Translations under genes and position numbers: made by a program
In this document: piece by piece, positions 1 to 8,355 of the stretch
Numbering within the stretch: position 1 is the stretch's first letter
Layout: the number at the start of each line of letters is the position of its first letter
Assembly: GCA_965242775.1 (NCBI GenBank)
Contig: CBDETI010000024.1
Coordinates: forward strand, 310,001 to 374,000
Length of the DNA stretch: 64,000 nt
Source of the DNA: JAWPMT01 sp965242775
GTDB lineage: Bacteria > Bacteroidota > Bacteroidia > Cytophagales > Cyclobacteriaceae
Direction: 5' to 3'
Notes under the pieces: generated by a model
What the model was told of the DNA's origin: nothing
Seen by the model: only the letters and a program-made list of their open reading frames with translations
Databases searched by the model: none

Positions 1-1
1 G

Positions 2-1063
2 GTCGGCTCAATAGACGGGTTTGATCAAAACCATGTCGATGACGTTATTGTAGGAAATGCTGTACCCGAAGCAGAGCAAGGTCTGCAAATGGGAAGGATG
101 ATTTCACTTCTGTCTTTACCAGTTGGCGTCCCTGGCATGATCCTGAATAGGTACTGTGGCTCAGGTTTGGAGGCCATCCATTTAGCATGTGCGCGAGTCC
201 ATTCAGGAACGGCAGATTGTATAATCGCGGGTGGGACTGAATCCATGTCATTGGTTCCGATGATGGGTTTCAAACCGGCCCTTAACTACAAAATCTCCAC
301 CGAACATCCCGAATACTACCTAAGCATGGGTTTGACGGCCGAGGAATTAGCCAAAGATTATGAAATCACCAAGGAGCAATCCGATGAGTTTGCGGTGAAT
401 TCACATAAGAAAGCAGTCGCTGCTATTAAGGACGGTAAATTCAAGGACGAAATTATTCCTGTTGAGCTAGAAGAAGTCTACTTGGAGGATGGCCAGCGGA
501 AGTCCCGAAAATTCACGGTGGATACCGATGAGTGCCCACGTCCGGAAACAAACATGGAGGGTCTGGCTAAACTACGTCCGGCTTTCAAAAATGGTGGCCA
601 AGTTACTGCCGGCAACTCATCACCGACCTCAGATGGCGCTGCTTTTGTAATGGTGATGTCAGAGGAGATGGTCAAAAAGTACAACCTGGAGCCAATCGCC
701 AGAATGGTAAGCTATGCTACAGCTGGAGTGGACCCTCGCATTATGGGTATTGGCCCGGTTCAGGCAGTGCCAAAAGCACTAAAACAGGCTGGGTTGAAAC
801 AGAATGACCTGGAGTTGATCGAATTGAATGAAGCTTTCGCGGCTCAATCTCTGGCAGTTATCAAAGGACTTGATTTGAATACGGACATCTTGAATGTAAA
901 TGGTGGAGCTATTGCTTTAGGACATCCTCTTGGATGTACAGGTGCCAAACTTTCTATTTCACTTTTCAATGAAATGAAAAGGCGAAATAATAAATATGGC
1001 ATGGTTACAGCCTGCGTCGGCGGTGGTCAGGGTGTAGCGGGTATATATGAGATGCTAAATTGA
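2..1063 (+). CDS. Thiolase (acetyl-CoA C-acyltransferase), 5' truncated by window edge
   Basis: This thiolase cleaves or forms 3-ketoacyl-CoA, and most likely acts in fatty-acid beta-oxidation or acetoacetyl-CoA synthesis. The reading frame is open from base 2, and the residues before the first internal ATG (89) still match thiolases (DDVIVG, then PEAEQG), so the true start lies left of the window. The acyl-accepting Cys is in NRYCGSG (codon 155-157). The C-terminal GHPLGCTGAK and CVGGGQG motifs supply the His and second Cys of the active site. About 350 residues are present, so only a short N-terminal piece is missing. A strong terminator follows the stop, so it is the last gene of its transcript. 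Whether it is FadA-like or AtoB-like cannot be decided without the upstream partner genes. Confidence 0.93.
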   Translation, partial: VGSIDGFDQNHVDDVIVGNAVPEAEQGLQMGRMISLLSLPVGVPGMILNRYCGSGLEAIHLACARVHSGTADCIIAGGTESMSLVPMMGFKPALNYKISTEHPEYYLSMGLTAEELAKDYEITKEQSDEFAVNSHKKAVAAIKDGKFKDEIIPVELEEVYLEDGQRKSRKFTVDTDECPRPETNMEGLAKLRPAFKNGGQVTAGNSSPTSDGAAFVMVMSEEMVKKYNLEPIARMVSYATAGVDPRIMGIGPVQAVPKALKQAGLKQNDLELIELNEAFAAQSLAVIKGLDLNTDILNVNGGAIALGHPLGCTGAKLSISLFNEMKRRNNKYGMVTACVGGGQGVAGIYEMLN

Positions 1064-1068
1064 ACTTG

Positions 1069-1091
1069 AAGGAGCTTCGGCTCCTTTTTTT
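1069..1091 (+). terminator. Intrinsic terminator of the thiolase gene
   Basis: The stem AAGGAGC/GCTCCTT with a stable TTCG tetraloop runs straight into a T tract (1085-1091), starting 6 bases after the thiolase stop codon. This is a textbook Rho-independent terminator in the + direction. Confidence 0.9.
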
Positions 1092-1100
1092 AATAAAGAA

Positions 1101-1270
1101 GTCGGCCCCGGAAACTATGAAATAGTGAGTATAAAACCAATTGGCTTTCCGAGACCGACATTCTTGATGGACTACCATCAACCTAAGAGCTAGTCATTCT
1201 CGTTAGAACGACAATTTGAAATTAGCTATCAATTTGGTATGCAAAACACACCAAATTGTTGAGACCGACA
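1101..1270. other. Structured non-coding stretch with repeated ACCAA..GAGACCGACA element
   Basis: No convincing coding sequence is seen between 1092 and 1371. The stretch holds several dyads: GTCGG...CCGAC (1101-1105/1155-1159) enclosing GGAAA...TTTCC, TCGTT-AG-AACGA (1200-1211), and CAATTTGGT/ACCAAATTG (1230-1238/1250-1258). Two copies of an element ACCAA-n-TTG-n-GAGACCGACA occur at 1136-1160 and 1249-1270. A third, related copy lies on the minus strand directly before the response-regulator start codon (2054-2035). Function is unknown; a small RNA or a decayed duplicate of the regulator leader are both possible. Confidence 0.4.
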
Positions 1271-1330
1271 CATTTTAGAGCCTAACTACCTAATAAACAG
1301 CACTTTAACAAGATTAGCATTGCAGAAAAA

Positions 1331-1369
1331 TACCCAGTTTTCGGTAGAAAAAATACCCAGTTTAGGGTA
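1331..1369. promoter_or_regulatory. Two spaced palindromes TACCC-N6-GGGTA (candidate operator)
   Basis: Two 16-bp sites lie 23 bp apart: an imperfect one at 1331-1346 (TACCCAGTTTTCGGTA) and a better one at 1354-1369 (TACCC-AGTTTA-GGGTA). Each is preceded by the same A-rich AGAAAAA lead, so they form a direct repeat of about 23 bp, roughly two helical turns. They lie immediately 3' of the response-regulator stop codon, between two convergent genes, which is an odd place for a promoter operator. Confidence 0.4.
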
Positions 1370-1371
1370 GT

Positions 1372-2034
1372 TCAGATAAACGACACCAATTGATTTTGAA
1401 TAGCGAATCGTACAAGTGACACGGAGTTTTTAGCTTTTATCTTTTTCATCAGATGTTTCCTGTGTGTCAAAATTGTTTGCTCGCTAAGGTGTAATTCCTC
1501 ACTGATTTCCTTCACACTCATTTCCTTGCAGATAAGTCCAAGTACTTCGACTTCACGTTTGGTGAGGTTGGCTTCGTCGTGGCTTTTCGATTCGAAAATG
1601 CGGGATTTCTGGAAATTCTGTCTTAATGCTTTTGAAACAACCTGGTTGTAATAGAAGTCGTTGTTCATCACCGACTCGATGGCTCTTTTCACTTCCGCTG
1701 GTTCGGCATTTTTGAGCAGATAACTATGCACGCCAATTTCTATGAGCTCGGCAATTACTTGCAACGAGTTATTCATTGAAATGATAATAATGTGTGTTTT
1801 GGGGAAATTGGCTATGATTTTTCTGGAAGTTTCATAGCCATTAAGTTCCGGCATATCCAAATCCAGCAGTACAATATCAGTTGGCTCCGTTCGCAGGTAC
1901 TCCAGGGCTTCTTTGCCGTTGGAGAAATCGGCAACCACTTTGCATTTCTCAAAAGTAGAAACCATAAGCACTAGTCCTTTTCGGAAAAGGGTATGGTCAT
2001 CGGCAATCAAGACCTTGATATCCTTGTCAAGCAT
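1372..2034 (-). CDS. NarL/LuxR-family response regulator
   Basis: This is a DNA-binding response regulator of 220 residues. The N-terminal receiver domain (about 6-120) carries the acidic pair D12/D13, phosphoacceptor D58 in LLDLDMP and K108 in SYLLK. The C-terminal LuxR-type helix-turn-helix is at about 152-215 (LTKREVEVLGLI, then SEQTILTHRKHL). No histidine kinase is adjacent, so its partner is encoded elsewhere. A divergent methyltransferase starts 97 bp away. A TTG-N18-TAAATTAG promoter-like sequence and the dyad TTAGCTC-TCAC-GAGCTAA sit in its leader, which suggests autoregulation, an inference only. Confidence 0.9.
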   Translation of the reverse strand: MLDKDIKVLIADDHTLFRKGLVLMVSTFEKCKVVADFSNGKEALEYLRTEPTDIVLLDLDMPELNGYETSRKIIANFPKTHIIIISMNNSLQVIAELIEIGVHSYLLKNAEPAEVKRAIESVMNNDFYYNQVVSKALRQNFQKSRIFESKSHDEANLTKREVEVLGLICKEMSVKEISEELHLSEQTILTHRKHLMKKIKAKNSVSLVRFAIQNQLVSFI

Positions 2035-2063
2035 TGTCGGTCTTCCGGTTGGTTCTGTCAGTT

Positions 2064-2106
2064 TTAGCTCTCACGAGCTAATTTAGTGATTAATGTTTCT
2101 ACACAA
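2064..2106 (-). promoter_or_regulatory. Candidate promoter and overlapping dyad upstream of the response regulator
   Basis: Read on the minus strand, TTG (2106-2104), an 18-base spacer and TAAATTAG (2085-2078) resemble the Bacteroidota promoter (TTG, 17-23 bases, TAnnTTTG; one mismatch). The perfect 7-bp dyad TTAGCTC-TCAC-GAGCTAA (2064-2081) overlaps the -7 box and the expected start point, as an operator would. The start codon follows about 35 bases later. Confidence 0.4.
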
Positions 2107-2131
2107 TATTTTCTGACACAAAATCCATAAG

Positions 2132-2743
2132 ATGAACATCATTGCGACGGTCAATGAGAATTTCGGCGACATGGACCTTTCCCTGTTGGATCTGCTGTTG
2201 AAGGGGCTCGTCCCCGATGGCAAAGTGCTGGATGTTGGTTTCGGTGATGGGAGGAACCTCTATTACTTCATTCGAAATGGCTATAGCGTGGCTGGAATTG
2301 ATCAATCCACGCAGAACGTGGATCTGTTGAAATTCTTCATGGACCAGCTTTCGTTCAATTCGGAGAATATTCTCGAAGGAACCGCGCTGAGCCTTCCATT
2401 TGATGAAGCATCTTTTGACTTTGTGATTTGTAGCCGCGTTTTTCACTTGCTACCAGATCTGTCAGCTTGTAATGTCGCTTTTCGTGAAATTTCCAGGGTA
2501 CTAAGACCTGGTGGTTTATTGTACTTTGTAGCCAATACCAATGTTGGTATGGAAGACCTGGTCGAATATACGGGCTCCGATCGGTATACCTACTCGGACG
2601 GAAAGTCGGAACTGCTTATCACTGAAGAAATTATCGATTCACTGATTTCAATTGGCAATTTTGATCGGGTCGGCGAACGAAGATTTATTAGGCATGGAAA
2701 CATCCGATGTGAAATGGTACTCGCGATAATGAAAATATCATGA
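2132..2743 (+). CDS. Class I SAM-dependent methyltransferase
   Basis: Small soluble methyltransferase of 203 residues. The SAM-binding motif I LDVGFGDG is at 33-40, the acidic end of strand 2 is D57 (GIDQS), and motif IV is around FDFVICSRVFHLL (95-107), followed by the post-motif VLRPGGLLYF. The overall arrangement is like Methyltransf_11/TehB-type enzymes. The substrate cannot be read from sequence. The stop codon overlaps the start of the next gene by 4 bases (ATGA), so the two are translationally coupled. Confidence 0.88.
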   Translation: MNIIATVNENFGDMDLSLLDLLLKGLVPDGKVLDVGFGDGRNLYYFIRNGYSVAGIDQSTQNVDLLKFFMDQLSFNSENILEGTALSLPFDEASFDFVICSRVFHLLPDLSACNVAFREISRVLRPGGLLYFVANTNVGMEDLVEYTGSDRYTYSDGKSELLITEEIIDSLISIGNFDRVGERRFIRHGNIRCEMVLAIMKIS

Positions 2744-3267
2744 AATCAATTTTTAAGTGGCTTCCAGTCTTTTGCCTTTCCAGCTGCTTACTTAAGTCTG
2801 GCGAGAAAGTGGACTTGTCTGATTTTGATTTTGGCACTACCGACTCGGCGGAACTTTTTTTTAAGAATGTAAGGCAATCTTACTACCACCTCGAGGAAAG
2901 GAAGCAGGCCAAGATGAATTTGTTTCGACTCAGCAACTTCAGTGAGGGCGGCCGCCATCCATCTATTCAACCCATGATCATTCATCATTGGCCTATTGAT
3001 GAGGCTTCCATATGGCTGGAATTTGACTCCACCTTTTCTTCCCCAATCACCTTTACTCTTTTCAAGGACCAGGTTTCGAGTACCGTTTCGTTTAATGGAA
3101 GCAGTCGACAGGAGCACCTGAAATTGGCAAATTCTATCTTCGAAGTGCTTTTAGATTCTGGCAGTGTCCGGTGCGGCGGCGAAGAATTATTTGCTTTTGG
3201 AACAGCTGATCGCCTTAATTATAAAGTTGTTATGAATGACTACTACCGCTTGGTGGGTCTGAAATAG
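2740..3267 (+). CDS. Putative lipoprotein, unknown function
   Basis: A 175-residue protein with a short hydrophobic leader ending in LSSC (Cys 16), a plausible lipoprotein signal. I recognise no domain in the rest. It overlaps the methyltransferase stop by 4 bases and converges on the TAXI gene with a single base between the two stop codons. Most likely an envelope protein co-expressed with the methyltransferase. Confidence 0.75.
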   Translation: MKSIFKWLPVFCLSSCLLKSGEKVDLSDFDFGTTDSAELFFKNVRQSYYHLEERKQAKMNLFRLSNFSEGGRHPSIQPMIIHHWPIDEASIWLEFDSTFSSPITFTLFKDQVSSTVSFNGSSRQEHLKLANSIFEVLLDSGSVRCGGEELFAFGTADRLNYKVVMNDYYRLVGLK

Positions 3268-3268
3268 A

Positions 3269-4510
3269 CTAGCGGTTTTGTCCTTTCAATAGCCGTACCT
3301 TTCCTCTTATGTCGTTGATTGTTTCCTTCGATAATTCCATGTAGATCCTGAAGCTTTCGTTTGCCTCCAACTCTTCGTTGATCAGCATGTCGAAAGCTTT
3401 GTTCTGTGATTGCTGAATTTCCTTAATCTTTTCAACACCCGCTTTAGATGATCCAATAGCTGCATTTTTAATTTCCATCAAGTCCTTGTAGAAGATATCT
3501 ACACGGTCCTTTTTCTTCTGCCGTTGCCACCTGCTTAGGGAAACCAGTGCACTGATTATCGCGATGATTATTGACAAAGCAACACCCCCAAGCTCGGCGT
3601 ACCTTTCTACAAAGCTGGGCTCGTCCCTATCCAGAAACACTCTGGCACCCTCATGAATTGGGAAACTCAATTTCGTGCGATCAAATTGCTCATCAAGCCC
3701 TTTGAAAATGAGCGGGCTCAGATTAATGAAATCCTGCTTTTCACTGAAAATAGTTTTTGTCAGGTCGTACACGAAATTTTCTCTAAGACCTGCACGAACG
3801 ATGAGCAGCGCCTCAGTCTCTACTGTGACAATGGGTTTTGCTGTGATTTCTCTGTAGCTCGTCTCCGGGATGACAAAGGGCCGTACTTGCGGGAATCGGA
3901 GCGAAATAGCGTCCACAATTGAGCCTCTGCCAAGGTTATCCACATTGTCCATCGAGAATAACTTGAACCCCTGGAGAGTGGCCAAATCCTTCAAGCGCAC
4001 AATATCCGTAAACCCTATCAACACCTCCGTGTCAAAAACATTATTGGTTATATCGAGCCTGTTTGGGTCTAGCTCTAGGAATTCAAACATGTCCTGCATG
4101 AACAAATGACTTCCCGAACCTTCCTGGCCGATGAATACCTTTCTTCCGTAGAGCAACTCCTGAAAACTCGTCGGCTCCGGCCTGCCATCATCGAAATAGA
4201 AAATGTGCAGCACCTTCGGATAGAAACTTAGAACTGCCCTGACATCATCTTTAAAAGGCACAAAGTTCTCGATAAGCGCAATATCAGCTACGCCATCGGC
4301 AATACTGTCCAGGTTCGCAAAAGTACCTTCGCCCGGCACCAATTCGATTTCCAGGTTGTGATTCCTTTCCATGACCGTTTTGATCGCTTTGGAAATTTCG
4401 CCATCGGGTTCATCTGTGGTATAAAAAAGCCGATACTTTATTTTGCTTTGCTGACAGGAACTGAAGGCTAGGAATAAGCCAAATAGAAGAAATCCTAGGA
4501 ATTTTCGCAT
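3269..4510 (-). CDS. TAXI-family (TRAP-type) substrate-binding lipoprotein with C-terminal membrane anchor
   Basis: Homologue of TAXI periplasmic binding proteins, which normally deliver small organic acids to a TRAP permease. The leader ends in FSSC (Cys 19), a lipobox. The binding domain covers about 25-290, with recognisable ADIALIENF and GRKVFIGQEGSGS segments. Unlike ordinary TAXI proteins it continues into a hydrophobic segment near residues 305-330 and a charged, helical tail of about 85 residues that looks coiled-coil. No TRAP permease gene is in the window. It may work as a membrane-bound sensor or with a distant permease. The ATG context has no clear Shine-Dalgarno sequence, as is usual in this phylum. 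Confidence 0.82.
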   Translation of the reverse strand: MRKFLGFLLFGLFLAFSSCQQSKIKYRLFYTTDEPDGEISKAIKTVMERNHNLEIELVPGEGTFANLDSIADGVADIALIENFVPFKDDVRAVLSFYPKVLHIFYFDDGRPEPTSFQELLYGRKVFIGQEGSGSHLFMQDMFEFLELDPNRLDITNNVFDTEVLIGFTDIVRLKDLATLQGFKLFSMDNVDNLGRGSIVDAISLRFPQVRPFVIPETSYREITAKPIVTVETEALLIVRAGLRENFVYDLTKTIFSEKQDFINLSPLIFKGLDEQFDRTKLSFPIHEGARVFLDRDEPSFVERYAELGGVALSIIIAIISALVSLSRWQRQKKKDRVDIFYKDLMEIKNAAIGSSKAGVEKIKEIQQSQNKAFDMLINEELEANESFRIYMELSKETINDIRGKVRLLKGQNR

Positions 4511-4625
4511 ACCATTAAAATCGATCAGTAAGATGAAACACTCTCACACTTAGTGTAAAATGCCAATTTTCCCTGGAATGTTCCTTTCTTCACCTGTAGT
4601 AAAAATAAAATGTATATTTAAATAA

Positions 4626-4658
4626 TTTGTGGCCTATTGTGGCTACATGGTAACTTTG
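4626..4658 (+). promoter_or_regulatory. Bacteroidota-type promoter of the CASTOR/POLLUX-like channel gene
   Basis: TTTG (4626-4629), a 21-base spacer and TAACTTTG (4651-4658) match the phylum consensus TTTG/TAnnTTTG exactly. Transcription would start near 4665, giving a leader of about 35 bases before the ATG at 4700. Confidence 0.7.
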
Positions 4659-4699
4659 CACGCTCACTTGCCTTAAGGTAATCTTTAATTACCCTCTCT

Positions 4700-6604
4700 A
4701 TGAAAAAAGCACCCTTGAAAGAAAGGTTAAACTACAAGTTTGACAATTTTGTCTCAAAGGGCACCGTCCCCATGATTTCTGGCCTGGGCGTCTTCTCTCT
4801 AGTCTTCGTCGTGCTTTTCGCCATTTTGCTATTGGCCTTTGGTTTGCACCCGGATCATACGGAAGACGGATTTAATATGTTCGATTCCATCTGGGTGAAT
4901 ATGATCCATGTACTCGATCCTGGTACAGTGGGGGAACATCTGGAAAATTGGCCGTTCCGAATATTTATGCTTTTGGTCACCGTGATTGGTCTCGTCGTTA
5001 TTTCGACACTAATTGGTCTGGTTTCCAATGGTATCCTCACCAAGTTAGAAGACCTGCGAAAAGGTCGGTCGTTTGTTATAGAAGACGATCACGTGTTGAT
5101 CCTTGGCTGGTCGTCCAAGATTTTTACCATTATCTCCGAGCTCATCATCGCTAATGAAAACCAGCGCCGGGGTGTCATTGTGATCCTGGCAGATAAGGAC
5201 AAGGTGATGATGGAGGATGAGATCCGCGACAAAGTTGGAAGCACTTACAATACGGATGTAATCTGCCGAACCGGTAACCCGATTGATGTCCATGACCTTT
5301 ATATCGCCAATCCATTCGACACAAAGTCCATTATCATTTTGGATAAGGACAATGAAAATTCCGATTCTCAGATCATCAAAACGATTGTAGCGATTGTTAC
5401 CAACCCTGATCGACGAAAGGAGCCTTATCACATCACGGCGGAAATGGAGGATAAGAAAAACTTCGAAGTGGCCAAAATGGTGGGTAAAGACGAGGTGGAA
5501 TTGATCCTTTCTGATGAGATTATTTCCAGGATAATGGTTCAAACCAGCCGTCAATCCGGTCTCAGTGTGGTATACATGGAATTGATGGACTTTTCAGGTG
5601 CGGAGATTTATTTCATGGAGGAGCCTTCATTGGTCGGAAGTTCATTCCGGGACATTTTGTTCGCTTATGAAGACTCAGCGATTATGGGTATCCAGTTTGC
5701 GGACAACCATGTGGAAGTGAACCCACCCATGGATACCGTATTTCAACCTGGTGACAAAGTGATTGGTATCACTGAAGATGATGATACACTTATCCCGAAT
5801 TCCGGGGAAGACAAAAACATTGACGAAAGCCGCATTGTGTACACCGAGCCAGATGAACTTCACAAGGAAAAAATATTAGTAGTTGGCTGGAACAATCGGG
5901 CCAGATATATCATCCGGGAATTGGATTATTATGTGCCACACGGATCCATGGTACGAATTGTCTCCAAGTTTGATGATGCTCAGAAAATCGTCAAAAAACT
6001 GGATAAGCAGTTGACCAATATTTCCCTGGAATTCGAAGTTCAGGATACCACAGATAGGGAAACGCTGGAGGCAATGAAACTCGAGCAATACAATTATATC
6101 ATCCTGCTCTGCTATCAAAACTACTACCCAATTCAAGAGGCGGATGCGCAAACGCTTATTACGTTACTGCACCTGCGAAATTTCACTGAGAAAAAAGGGT
6201 GTAAGTATAAGATAGTAAGTGAAATGTTGGACATTCGGAACCGGCAGCTGGCTGATATCACCAGTGCGGACGATTTCATTGTGAGTGACAAGTTGGTCAG
6301 CTTGCTTATGAGTCAGGTCAGTGAAAACAAATTTTTGATGCGGGTATTCGAAGACTTGTTTGATGCCGATGGCTCTGAGATATACATAAAACCAGCGAAG
6401 GAATACATCCAGGTCGGAGAACCGATCAATTTCTACACCATACTGGAATCAGCCGCCAGAAAGAACGAGGTGGCCATTGGCTATCGTATTAGAGCGCAGG
6501 CCAAGGATGCGAATAAGGAATATGGAGTCTATGTGAACCCGAAGAAGTCAAACGAATTCACCTTGACCGAGGAGGATATGGTCATTGTACTTTCCGAGGA
6601 CTAA
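4700..6604 (+). CDS. CASTOR/POLLUX-like ion channel with RCK-like domains
   Basis: This 634-residue protein resembles the plant CASTOR/POLLUX/SYM8 channels and their bacterial relatives. Two membrane segments (about 24-48 and 85-110) flank a pore loop around WVNMIHVLDPGTVG (65-78). A cytoplasmic part begins at HVLILGWSSK (131-140), a Rossmann/RCK-type nucleotide-binding start, and a second such domain starts near residue 391 (KILVVGWNNRA). It probably passes K+ or other cations under control of a cytoplasmic ligand; the ion is not deducible. It has its own promoter. Confidence 0.9.
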   Translation: MKKAPLKERLNYKFDNFVSKGTVPMISGLGVFSLVFVVLFAILLLAFGLHPDHTEDGFNMFDSIWVNMIHVLDPGTVGEHLENWPFRIFMLLVTVIGLVVISTLIGLVSNGILTKLEDLRKGRSFVIEDDHVLILGWSSKIFTIISELIIANENQRRGVIVILADKDKVMMEDEIRDKVGSTYNTDVICRTGNPIDVHDLYIANPFDTKSIIILDKDNENSDSQIIKTIVAIVTNPDRRKEPYHITAEMEDKKNFEVAKMVGKDEVELILSDEIISRIMVQTSRQSGLSVVYMELMDFSGAEIYFMEEPSLVGSSFRDILFAYEDSAIMGIQFADNHVEVNPPMDTVFQPGDKVIGITEDDDTLIPNSGEDKNIDESRIVYTEPDELHKEKILVVGWNNRARYIIRELDYYVPHGSMVRIVSKFDDAQKIVKKLDKQLTNISLEFEVQDTTDRETLEAMKLEQYNYIILLCYQNYYPIQEADAQTLITLLHLRNFTEKKGCKYKIVSEMLDIRNRQLADITSADDFIVSDKLVSLLMSQVSENKFLMRVFEDLFDADGSEIYIKPAKEYIQVGEPINFYTILESAARKNEVAIGYRIRAQAKDANKEYGVYVNPKKSNEFTLTEEDMVIVLSED

Positions 6605-6618
6605 GTCCGCAGAAACTC

Positions 6619-6789
6619 TTACTGCTCTAGCAGCGCCCTCTGAATTTGTTTTAGCGCCCTACTTTTATATCGACGGGTGCTGTGTTGCTCTCTGGGAATA
6701 TTTTCAATATAAGAAAGCACAGTACTTCGCTGAGAGGAACTCATTTTCCTTACTCTTTCGAAGATTTGATTTTCGATCTGTCTATCCAT
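6619..6789 (-). CDS. Small basic protein (56 residues), unknown function
   Basis: An ATG at 6787-6789 opens a 56-codon frame ending in TAA at 6619-6621, between the channel gene and gdhA. The product is helical and charged, beginning MDRQIENQIFERV, with a segment VLSYIENIPRE that resembles the start of small DUF2281-like proteins, and an Arg/Lys-rich C-terminal third. Amino-acid composition and a complete frame in a 341-bp gap make it plausible. The overlapping + frame (6585-6791) has an unlikely composition and begins inside the channel gene. No known family was recognised. Confidence 0.55.
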   Translation of the reverse strand: MDRQIENQIFERVRKMSSSQRSTVLSYIENIPREQHSTRRYKSRALKQIQRALLEQ

Positions 6790-6945
6790 GACTGAAAAGG
6801 TGGTTTACCTGAGTAAGATAACGTCCGACCGTTATTTTAGTTTTAGATAGACTTTTTGAAATTGTTAAACTGCTGTGAGTTCTGCCGGTGGGAATCAACA
6901 AAAAACGTTAGCTTCGTCCTAACCGATAACAATTAACCTAGTCCT

Positions 6946-8292
6946 ATGTCTTCCAAAACTATTGCGGCTTTCATGGAGAAAGTCTCAGGCAAAAACCCGC
7001 ATGAGACTGAATTTATCCAGGCAGTGCACGAAGTGGCAGAAACGATCATTCCCTACCTCGATGAAAACCCTCATTACAAGGAGGCGAATCTCCTTGAACG
7101 TATGTGTGAGCCCGAGCGGGTTGTGATGTTTCGGGTTCCTTGGGTTGATGATCAAGGCAAATTTCAAGTCAATCGGGGTTTCCGTGTTCAGATGAATTCG
7201 GCGATCGGCCCCTATAAAGGAGGCTTGCGCTTTCATCCAACTGTCAACCTGAGTGTGCTGAAGTTTTTGGCTTTTGAGCAGGTTTTTAAGAATAGCCTCA
7301 CTACGCTTCCCTTGGGCGGAGGCAAAGGAGGGTCAGATTTTGACCCGAAAGGGAAAAGTGAGATGGAGGTGATGCGCTATTGTCAAAGTTTCATGACAGA
7401 ACTGAGCAAGCACATTGGCGGATTCACGGATGTACCAGCGGGGGATATAGGTGTGGGAGCCCGCGAAATTGGCTACATGTTTGGTCAATATAAGAGACTT
7501 CAGAACGAATTCACCGGTGTACTCACGGGGAAGGGTTTGCAATATGGTGGTAGTTTGATCAGAACAGAAGCCACAGGGTACGGTGTGGTATACTTCGCCA
7601 ACGAGGTGTTGAAGGCGGCTGGCAACAGCCTGGAGGGAAAAAATTGTGCAGTATCTGGAAGTGGAAATGTAGCACAGTATACCATAGAGAAGTTGTTGGA
7701 TTTTGATGCCAGACCAGTTACTATTTCAGATTCCCAGGGATTTGTTCATGATCCGGAAGGGATCGACAGGGACAAGCTGGATTTCATCAAGGACCTGAAA
7801 AACAACCGACGGGGAAGAATAAGGGAATATGCCGATGTTTATAAATCGGCCCAATTCCATGAAAATGTTACACCCTGGAATGCAGCAGTAGATCTGGCCT
7901 TCCCTTGCGCTACGCAAAATGAATTGCCACTTACCGATGCCCAGACACTTCTGAAAAACGGATGTAAAGGGGTTTTTGAGGGTGCAAATATGCCTTGCAC
8001 CGCAGAATCGGTTAAGCTCTTCAAGGATAATAAAATCTTATTTTCTCCAGGAAAGGCCTCCAATGCCGGAGGAGTAGCCACGTCTGGTTTGGAGATGACC
8101 CAAAACTCCGAGAGAATCAGTTGGACCCGGGAAGAGGTCGACAGCAAATTGCGGCAAATTATGGTGTCAATTCACCAAAACTGCGAGCAATATGGTCGAG
8201 AGAGTAGCGGATATGTAGATTATGTGAAGGGTGCCAACATTGCCGGATTCGTGAAAGTTGCCGATGCCATGCTTGCCCAGGGGAATGTTTAG
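6946..8292 (+). CDS. gdhA: Glutamate dehydrogenase, probably NADP-specific
   Basis: Interconverts 2-oxoglutarate plus ammonia and glutamate in the cytoplasm. The 448-residue length fits the hexameric bacterial GDH I type. Substrate-binding lysines are in GPYKGGLRFHP (K91) and LPLGGGKGG (K127), and the catalytic Asp is in PAGDIGVG (D167). The nucleotide-binding domain starts at SGSGNVAQYT. The small-subgroup features (TGKGLQYGGSLIRTEATG) match NADP-linked anabolic enzymes, but cofactor choice is an inference. It appears monocistronic. Confidence 0.96.
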   Translation: MSSKTIAAFMEKVSGKNPHETEFIQAVHEVAETIIPYLDENPHYKEANLLERMCEPERVVMFRVPWVDDQGKFQVNRGFRVQMNSAIGPYKGGLRFHPTVNLSVLKFLAFEQVFKNSLTTLPLGGGKGGSDFDPKGKSEMEVMRYCQSFMTELSKHIGGFTDVPAGDIGVGAREIGYMFGQYKRLQNEFTGVLTGKGLQYGGSLIRTEATGYGVVYFANEVLKAAGNSLEGKNCAVSGSGNVAQYTIEKLLDFDARPVTISDSQGFVHDPEGIDRDKLDFIKDLKNNRRGRIREYADVYKSAQFHENVTPWNAAVDLAFPCATQNELPLTDAQTLLKNGCKGVFEGANMPCTAESVKLFKDNKILFSPGKASNAGGVATSGLEMTQNSERISWTREEVDSKLRQIMVSIHQNCEQYGRESSGYVDYVKGANIAGFVKVADAMLAQGNV

Positions 8293-8355
8293 AAAAAAAC
8301 GTAGGTTGATTACTTGTTAACCAAGTTATATTTGCCAGAAATAAAAGATACAGAC

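Noticed and set aside
5045..5554. 169-codon frame antisense to the CASTOR/POLLUX-like gene
   Set aside because: Shadow of a real coding frame; low-complexity His/Asn/Ile composition.
6585..6791. + strand frame of 68 codons after the channel gene
   Set aside because: It begins within the channel gene, has a Cys/Phe/Tyr-rich composition, and the opposite strand has a better 56-codon frame.
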